DNA of 39,461 nt from Eubacterium sp. (lineage in GTDB: Bacteria > Bacillota > Clostridia > Lachnospirales > Lachnospiraceae): contig JAILAR010000182.1 of NCBI GenBank assembly GCA_024681515.1, positions 1 to 39,461 on the forward strand, in the 5' to 3' direction. Shown here piece after piece: positions 34,638-39,461 of this stretch; position 1 is the stretch's first letter; each line of letters opens with the position of its first letter. Position numbers and translations under genes: made by a program. A model generated the notes under the pieces. The model was not told where the DNA came from. It ran no database searches and saw only the letters and a program-made list of their open reading frames with translations.

Positions 34638-35393
34638 ATGACACCACACATTGAAGCAAAAAACGGCGATTTCGCCAAAACCGTTCTAATGCCCGGAGAT
34701 CCGAAACGCTCTGCCTTTATTGCAGAGACCTATCTGGAAGAACCACGACTGGTGAACAATCTGCGAGGGGTGCAGGGCTATACCGGAACCTACAAGGGAG
34801 TACCTGTATCCGTTATGGCCAGCGGCATGGGGATCCCGTCCATTTCCATCTATGCACATGAGCTTTATACGCTCTACGGGGTGGAAAATATCATCCGCAT
34901 CGGTTCCGCGGGGGCACTTAAAGAAGAGCTGCAGCTCGGAAGCGTGGTGGCCGGTATGTCCGCCTGCACGGATTCCAACGTGACCTCCCAGCTGGAACTG
35001 GGTGCGTATTATGCTCCGACCGCAGATTATACACTTCTGGAAACGGCAGTGCAGCAGGCGAGAGCGCTGGGCGTCACCATGCCTGTAGGCCCCATCTACT
35101 CCAGTGATGTCTTCTATGATGCCGCAAACCGTGCGCAGCGTATGGCAAAGCTGGGGGTTCTGGCAGTCGAGATGGAAGCGGCAGGGCTGTATGTTGCAGC
35201 GGCGCAGGCGGGAAAGAGAGCACTGGCGATCTGTTCGATCTCTGATAACGTGATCACCGGAGAAGCCATGAACGGAAAGGACCGCGAGACCACCTTCCAT
35301 GACATGATCACCATCGCACTGGAAACTGCAAGATCAATGGAAATGCGTCCGCAGTATAAAAAAATACGCACCTTGGCACGAAGGTCATCTTGA
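34638..35393 (+). CDS. deoD: DeoD, hexameric-type purine nucleoside phosphorylase
   Basis: Phosphorolyses purine (deoxy)nucleosides to free base and (deoxy)ribose-1-phosphate in salvage. From the chosen start the protein opens with MTPHIEAKNGDFAKTVLMPGDP, matching the E. coli DeoD N-terminus. It contains GSAGAL, the substrate-binding VEMEAAGLY and the catalytic-Asp region SISDN. The 251-residue length fits, with a basic C-terminal tail of about 12 extra residues (YKKIRTLARRSS). It follows the ABC permease by 29 bp with no terminator, but is functionally unrelated. The stop codon overlaps the -35 box of the next promoter. Confidence 0.95.
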   Translation: MTPHIEAKNGDFAKTVLMPGDPKRSAFIAETYLEEPRLVNNLRGVQGYTGTYKGVPVSVMASGMGIPSISIYAHELYTLYGVENIIRIGSAGALKEELQLGSVVAGMSACTDSNVTSQLELGAYYAPTADYTLLETAVQQARALGVTMPVGPIYSSDVFYDAANRAQRMAKLGVLAVEMEAAGLYVAAAQAGKRALAICSISDNVITGEAMNGKDRETTFHDMITIALETARSMEMRPQYKKIRTLARRSS

Positions 35394-35418
35394 AAACAGG
35401 CAAAAAGAATGGTACAAT
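35390..35418 (+). promoter_or_regulatory. Sigma-A promoter for the YbjN-like gene
   Basis: TTGAAA (35390-35395), a 17-bp spacer and TACAAT (35413-35418). The -35 overlaps the deoD stop codon. It gives a leader of about 45 nt ending in AAAGGAG. Confidence 0.82.
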
Positions 35419-35467
35419 CATTCATGTGATCGGGATCATCCCGAGAATAGAAAGGAGAAGGTTTCTT

Positions 35468-35884
35468 ATGGCAATGACATTTAAGGTTGCAAAGGCATTT
35501 TTTGATGCTCAGGGGTTAAAAAATCAGGTTATTAAAGAGGATTCCGTCCTCAGAGTCGGCTTTAATGCAGACAACAAGGACCAGATCGAAGTTATCGTCA
35601 TTTTTGATGAAAACGACCGTACGGTCGCTCTTCGCAGTTTTCATTACGTAAAGTACCCGGACGGAAAGCTGGATGCCATGTATCGTGTATGCTCTCAGCT
35701 GAACAACAGTTTCCGCTGGGTTAAGTTCTATGTTAACGAAGAAGACAACTCCATCACCATGGCGGATGATGCAGTGGTTCAGATTGAATCCTGCGGAGAA
35801 GAAATCAGCGAACTCGTGTTACGTATGGTTTCCATCGGAGATGACGCTTATCCGAAGTTTATGCAGGCAATCTACGCAAGCTGA
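35468..35884 (+). CDS. YbjN domain protein
   Basis: A 138-residue soluble protein of the YbjN family, whose fold resembles type III secretion chaperones; no biochemical role is settled. Visible features are FKVAKAFFDAQGLKNQVIKEDSVLRVGF, a central IEVIVIFDENDRTVALRSF strand pair and a C-terminal helix after ELVLRMVSIGDDAYPKFMQAIY. The ATG is preceded by AAAGGAG with about 10-nt spacing; the upstream frame extension crosses the promoter and is rejected. The gene has its own promoter and a strong terminator, so it is monocistronic. It directly precedes the giant AAA+ protease gene; a chaperone or adaptor relationship would be speculative. Confidence 0.85.
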   Translation: MAMTFKVAKAFFDAQGLKNQVIKEDSVLRVGFNADNKDQIEVIVIFDENDRTVALRSFHYVKYPDGKLDAMYRVCSQLNNSFRWVKFYVNEEDNSITMADDAVVQIESCGEEISELVLRMVSIGDDAYPKFMQAIYAS

Positions 35885-35936
35885 CAAAAAAACAACCGAC
35901 AATCTGTAACGATCAGATAGTACAGAAACATCATGC

Positions 35937-35974
35937 AGGGTTTGGATCCCTCCGGAACCAAACCCTCCTTTTTT
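35937..35974 (+). terminator. Rho-independent terminator after the YbjN-like gene
   Basis: GGGTTTGG (35938-35945) pairs perfectly with CCAAACCC (35958-35965), followed by a six-T run (35969-35974). It separates the YbjN-like gene from the protease gene. The remaining 53 bp to the next ATG is AT-rich with only poor promoter matches. Confidence 0.92.
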
Positions 35975-36027
35975 AAATAAAAAATCGTTTTGATCATATA
36001 TCATATACATAAAGCAGGAGATAACTT

Positions 36028-39000
36028 ATGAGTAACAGTGCAGTTTTAAATCAGATCATAAAAATGGGTCTGGGAACGCCGATCGGTCTGATCGGTGGTT
36101 TTGCCAAGTTGATTTCCATGGATCAGGGAGTGCTTGACACTCTTTTTTCTTCAGAAGAAGAGAAGGCGGACCTGCAGGCAATTCATACCATCATGGAAGA
36201 ATATGAAATTGATGTAAATCTGTTAAAGCAGGGAGCACCTTTACTCAGCCTGATGAGCACCGAACAGGATAAAAAAGAACTGGAAAAATATCTTGCAGGC
36301 ATAGAGTCATCAGGGAAATCCGTGATCGCGGCCGATGTGCTGAAGGATCTGCTCACCTGGAATATCCCGGAGCTGGAACTTGTCAAGAAGGGCCATAATA
36401 TGTCTCATATTCTGGATTATTCGGACAAGAATAAAGATAAATCTATGGAAAAGCGTAAGCAGGAAAAGCCCGCGAAAGAAGCGCCTGCTGCAAAAACGCC
36501 TGCAAAGAATGCAGAAAAGAAAAATGAACCGGCTGAAAAGCAGACTGCTTCCGAAAAAACCGAAGAAGCATCGGATACTTCTGCCGATCAGACACAGGAG
36601 ACAGAAGAAGCATCTACTGATCTCAGTATGCTGATCAAGCGCGTAAAACGGCTGACCGAGTGTCTGAAACTCCAGATCAAAGGACAGAACGAAGCCATTC
36701 GTCTCTTCGCAGAAGGTTATTTCCAAAGTGAGGTCTTTAAAGAAGAGGATCGGAAAGGACCGAGTGCTACGTTCCTTTTTGCAGGCCCTCCGGGTGTCGG
36801 AAAAACATTCCTTGCGGAAACGGCAGCTGCAAATCTGAATATGGCACATCTTCGACTTGACATGAGTGAATTTGCATCCCATGATTCTGTGAAGCGACTG
36901 GTGGGAACGGAGAAGCATTTTGCCGGTTCTGCGCCCGGCGTTCTTACTTCCTTTGTCAAGGAGAATCCGCGTTCCATCATCCTGTTGGATGAGATCGAAA
37001 AAGCGGAAGAGGATGTTATCTATCAGTTTCTTCAGGTTATGGATGGCGGAGTCCTTACGGACGCCATGACCAAAGAGCAGATCGATTTCAAAAACACGAT
37101 CCTGATCTTTACCACGAATGTCGGTAAGTCTCTCTACGAATCCAGAGATCGTATCAACCTGTCCGGGATTCCGCGGGCCGTTGTGATCAAGGCCTTGGAA
37201 GAAGAGAAGAATGAATACGGAAAGAACCGTTTTCCTGCGGCGATCTGTTCTCGTTTCGCTGCCGGAAATGTGATCATGTTCAATCATCTGGAGACACATA
37301 TTCTTCAGGAGATCACCAGCGGAAAGTTCACCGAAGCTGCCGATCACATCCGTTCATTGTATGATATCAACACAAAATATGACTCCAGACTTGCGGCAAT
37401 GTTCCTGTATACCCAAAGTGTCAATCTGGATGCGCGTAATATCTCTGCACAGAGTACGATCCTGGTCAAGAACGAGCTTTACGAGTTCGGGAGAAATCTG
37501 GAAGATGTTCATCGAACGGTGACCGACCTGAAGAAGCTGGTTTTTACCATTGAACTGCCGGAGGATAATCCGGAGATCCAGCAACTGTTCCATAACGAAG
37601 AACAGTCCAGCATCCTTCTGTTCGGAGATAAAAATACCTATGAGGGCGTCCCCTTCAGTGAGAAATGCAATGTAAAGATCACCGATTCCATTCAGGAAAT
37701 GCTGGAAACCATCGGGGATAAGGACATTTCCTTTGTAGTTATCGATCTGAACTTCGGTCTGGAAGTGCAGCATCAATATCTCAGCATGGACGACTGGGAT
37801 TCTGTCGGTATCCAGGCATTTAACGAACTCAGAGAAAAGCTTCCGCAGATCCCGGTCTATATCCTACAGAACAGTAATCTGCGTACGGAAGACGCAAACA
37901 CATTTACTTCCCGGGGCGCCCGGGGCTTCCTGGATATCTGTGATAAGACGGCATTCGCGAATTCGATCGCTGAGATCTGTAATCAGAGTTATATGCAGAA
38001 AAAGGTATATGAACTGTCTGACCGCGGCAGGATACTGAGCTATAATACCGCACAAAGGATCCTGGATGACGGACAGACCGCAGAGATCAAATTCTACGAT
38101 TTCAAGACACGTCTTGCTACCAGCGGTGAAGAAAACCAGATGATGATCGGTGATAACAACCGACCCAAGGAGCGGTTTGAAGACGTGATCGGTGCTGAAA
38201 GCGCCAAGAAGGAGATGGAATACTTCGTAAAGTTCCTGAAGAACCCGAAGAAGTATATGGCGAACGGCAGTAAACCGCCGAAGGGGATCCTGCTTTACGG
38301 GCCTCCGGGTACCGGTAAGACCATGCTGGCGCGTGCCATGGCAGGAGAAAGCGACGTTCCTTTCTTTGCAGCAAGTGCGACCGGATTCATGGATCGTTAT
38401 TTCGGTGAGAGTGAGCGGAAGATCCGTCAGCTCTTTGCGACAGCACGTAAGTTTGCTCCGAGTATCGTATTTATCGATGAGATCGATGCCATCGGAAAGG
38501 AACGTACGGGAAGTGAGCATACGCATATCACGGAAGAGATGCTGAATGCCCTGCTGATCGAAATGGACGGTTTCAATAAGAATCCGGCAAAACCGGTATT
38601 TGTTGTAGCTGCAACAAATTTTGATCTGGACGGTTCCGTATCCGGAAAAGAGCGTTCCCTGGATCCGGCACTTCTCAGACGTTTTGATAACCGTGTATAT
38701 GTGGATCTTCCGAAGGAAAATGAACGTCTGAAATACATGCAGATCCAATTGCAGAAGATCAAAGAACATGCCGTTACGGATAATGCATTACAGAGTATTG
38801 CCACAAGAACCACCGGGGAGAGTCTGTCGATCCTGAAGGATGTTCTGGATCTTGCTCTTCGAAATGCGACCAGAGAAGAAAAGGTATTAGATGATACGAT
38901 CCTTTTGAAGGCACTGGATGAATATCTGTATGGAGAAGAGCGTGAAAATAAGGAGGACTATTACAAATCCGTCTCCATTCATGAATCCGGTCATGCCTAT

Positions 39001-39461
39001 ATCTATACGCTTGGAGGATGGAAGCCCAGCTTTGTAACGATCATTTCCAGAGGAAATTTCGGCGGTTATATGCAGCATGAAAACTCGGAAGATACGCCGT
39101 CCTATACGAAGGAACAGCTGCTTTGGAGGATCCGGACCGCACTTGCAGGCCGTGCGGCTGAAATGGAGTTCTTCGGTGAAACGGAAGGAACGAATACCGG
39201 TATCTCATCGGATATTCAGAACGCGACCAACATTGCGATGAATATGGTATGTCGTTATGCGATGGCTGAGGATCATCTGATCAGTCTGCCTCCGGAACAG
39301 ATTCTGAAGACAGCAAGAGGCGAAAAACTGCTTGATACGGTCGAACAGATCCTTCAGGAGCAAATGATCGAAACCCGAAAACTGGTTCACGAAGGCAGGG
39401 ACAAGATCCAGGCACTGGCCGAGTTCCTGCAGCGTCAGAATCAGGCTACGGAAGCAGAGAT
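36028..39461 (+). CDS. Giant fusion: ClpB-D2-type AAA+, receiver-like domain, FtsH-type AAA+ and M41 protease (partial)
   Basis: One continuous frame of at least 1144 codons, cut by the window end. Order by residue: helical N-terminal region (1-131); Lys/Ala/Glu/Pro/Thr-rich linker (132-198); ClpB-D2-like AAA+ (about 205-510) with Walker A GPPGVGKT (253-260), Walker B IILLDE (317-322) and a C-terminal small subdomain; receiver-like domain (about 527-645) with an aspartate at the usual phospho-site (D573); FtsH-type AAA+ (about 713-920) with Walker A GPPGTGKT (758-765), pore loop YFGES (791-795), Walker B IVFIDE (813-818); and an M41 protease with HESGH (H985, E986, H989) and third ligand D1062 in SSDIQNAT. 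No transmembrane segment is apparent, unlike normal FtsH. By family knowledge it should unfold and degrade proteins using ATP and zinc; targets are unknown. The start has AGGAG at 36016-36020. Confidence 0.88.
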   Translation, partial: MSNSAVLNQIIKMGLGTPIGLIGGFAKLISMDQGVLDTLFSSEEEKADLQAIHTIMEEYEIDVNLLKQGAPLLSLMSTEQDKKELEKYLAGIESSGKSVIAADVLKDLLTWNIPELELVKKGHNMSHILDYSDKNKDKSMEKRKQEKPAKEAPAAKTPAKNAEKKNEPAEKQTASEKTEEASDTSADQTQETEEASTDLSMLIKRVKRLTECLKLQIKGQNEAIRLFAEGYFQSEVFKEEDRKGPSATFLFAGPPGVGKTFLAETAAANLNMAHLRLDMSEFASHDSVKRLVGTEKHFAGSAPGVLTSFVKENPRSIILLDEIEKAEEDVIYQFLQVMDGGVLTDAMTKEQIDFKNTILIFTTNVGKSLYESRDRINLSGIPRAVVIKALEEEKNEYGKNRFPAAICSRFAAGNVIMFNHLETHILQEITSGKFTEAADHIRSLYDINTKYDSRLAAMFLYTQSVNLDARNISAQSTILVKNELYEFGRNLEDVHRTVTDLKKLVFTIELPEDNPEIQQLFHNEEQSSILLFGDKNTYEGVPFSEKCNVKITDSIQEMLETIGDKDISFVVIDLNFGLEVQHQYLSMDDWDSVGIQAFNELREKLPQIPVYILQNSNLRTEDANTFTSRGARGFLDICDKTAFANSIAEICNQSYMQKKVYELSDRGRILSYNTAQRILDDGQTAEIKFYDFKTRLATSGEENQMMIGDNNRPKERFEDVIGAESAKKEMEYFVKFLKNPKKYMANGSKPPKGILLYGPPGTGKTMLARAMAGESDVPFFAASATGFMDRYFGESERKIRQLFATARKFAPSIVFIDEIDAIGKERTGSEHTHITEEMLNALLIEMDGFNKNPAKPVFVVAATNFDLDGSVSGKERSLDPALLRRFDNRVYVDLPKENERLKYMQIQLQKIKEHAVTDNALQSIATRTTGESLSILKDVLDLALRNATREEKVLDDTILLKALDEYLYGEERENKEDYYKSVSIHESGHAYIYTLGGWKPSFVTIISRGNFGGYMQHENSEDTPSYTKEQLLWRIRTALAGRAAEMEFFGETEGTNTGISSDIQNATNIAMNMVCRYAMAEDHLISLPPEQILKTARGEKLLDTVEQILQEQMIETRKLVHEGRDKIQALAEFLQRQNQATEAE

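Noticed and set aside
36028-36120. N-terminal transmembrane helix on the AAA+ protease, as in FtsH
   Set aside because: The Gly-rich hydrophobic patch near residues 13-30 is short and interrupted by Lys residues, and the two-helix FtsH layout is absent.
1-39461. tRNA, rRNA, CRISPR arrays, insertion sequences, phage or integrase genes
   Set aside because: No cloverleaf-like sequence, no regularly spaced repeats with spacers, no transposase or integrase motifs; gaps between genes are too short for most of these.

Overview
The window reads as a stretch of Lachnospiraceae-like (class Clostridia) chromosome of roughly 50% G+C. The evidence is gene order (miaB-mutS-mutL-miaA-ynbB; radC-mreCD-mrdA-rodA-mgsA; yggS-sepF-divIVA-lspA-rluD), GAGG-type ribosome binding sites, sigma-A-like promoters and protein sequences of clostridial type. 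Every gene I can support lies on the + strand, intergenic gaps are all under 150 bp, and I see no tRNA, rRNA, insertion sequence, phage gene or CRISPR array.

Layout. (1) 155-9169: tRNA modification and mismatch repair (miaB, mutS, mutL, miaA) followed by a PLP enzyme of the YnbB/methionine gamma-lyase-like family. (2) 9190-16886: its own promoter, then radC, the elongasome genes mreC, mreD, mrdA (PBP2, with a very large insertion) and rodA, then an MgsA-family protein lacking key catalytic residues and a D-Ala-D-Ala carboxypeptidase. mreB and minCDE, often found in this cluster in relatives, are not here. (3) 16912-22297: division cluster with an HlyD-like membrane protein, yggS, sepF, divIVA, lspA and rluD. 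(4) 22386-24918: two transporters (CDF and MATE), closed by a strong terminator. (5) 24941-35393: a new strong promoter, then an unrecognised multi-spanning membrane protein, an HNH protein with a C-terminal membrane segment, a small membrane protein, a HAD phosphatase, cobT, a small anchored protein, an S66 LD-carboxypeptidase, a zinc-ribbon DUF4428-like protein, an ABC exporter pair and deoD. Many of these overlap by 4 nt, suggesting translational coupling. (6) 35390-39461: a monocistronic YbjN-family gene with its own promoter and terminator, then a giant gene that runs off the window end.

The most striking item is that last gene (36028 to beyond 39461, at least 1144 codons). In one uninterrupted frame it joins a helical N-terminal region, a low-complexity linker, a ClpB-D2-type AAA+ module, a receiver-like (REC-fold) domain, an FtsH-type AAA+ module and an M41 zinc-protease domain with intact HExxH and third-ligand Asp. 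No membrane segment is apparent. This looks like a soluble two-motor protease and is the best candidate in the window for a poorly described system. Secondary points of interest are the degenerate methylglyoxal synthase, the membrane-anchored HNH protein, an octapeptide repeat in the MutL linker, and regulatory structure around sepF/divIVA/lspA.
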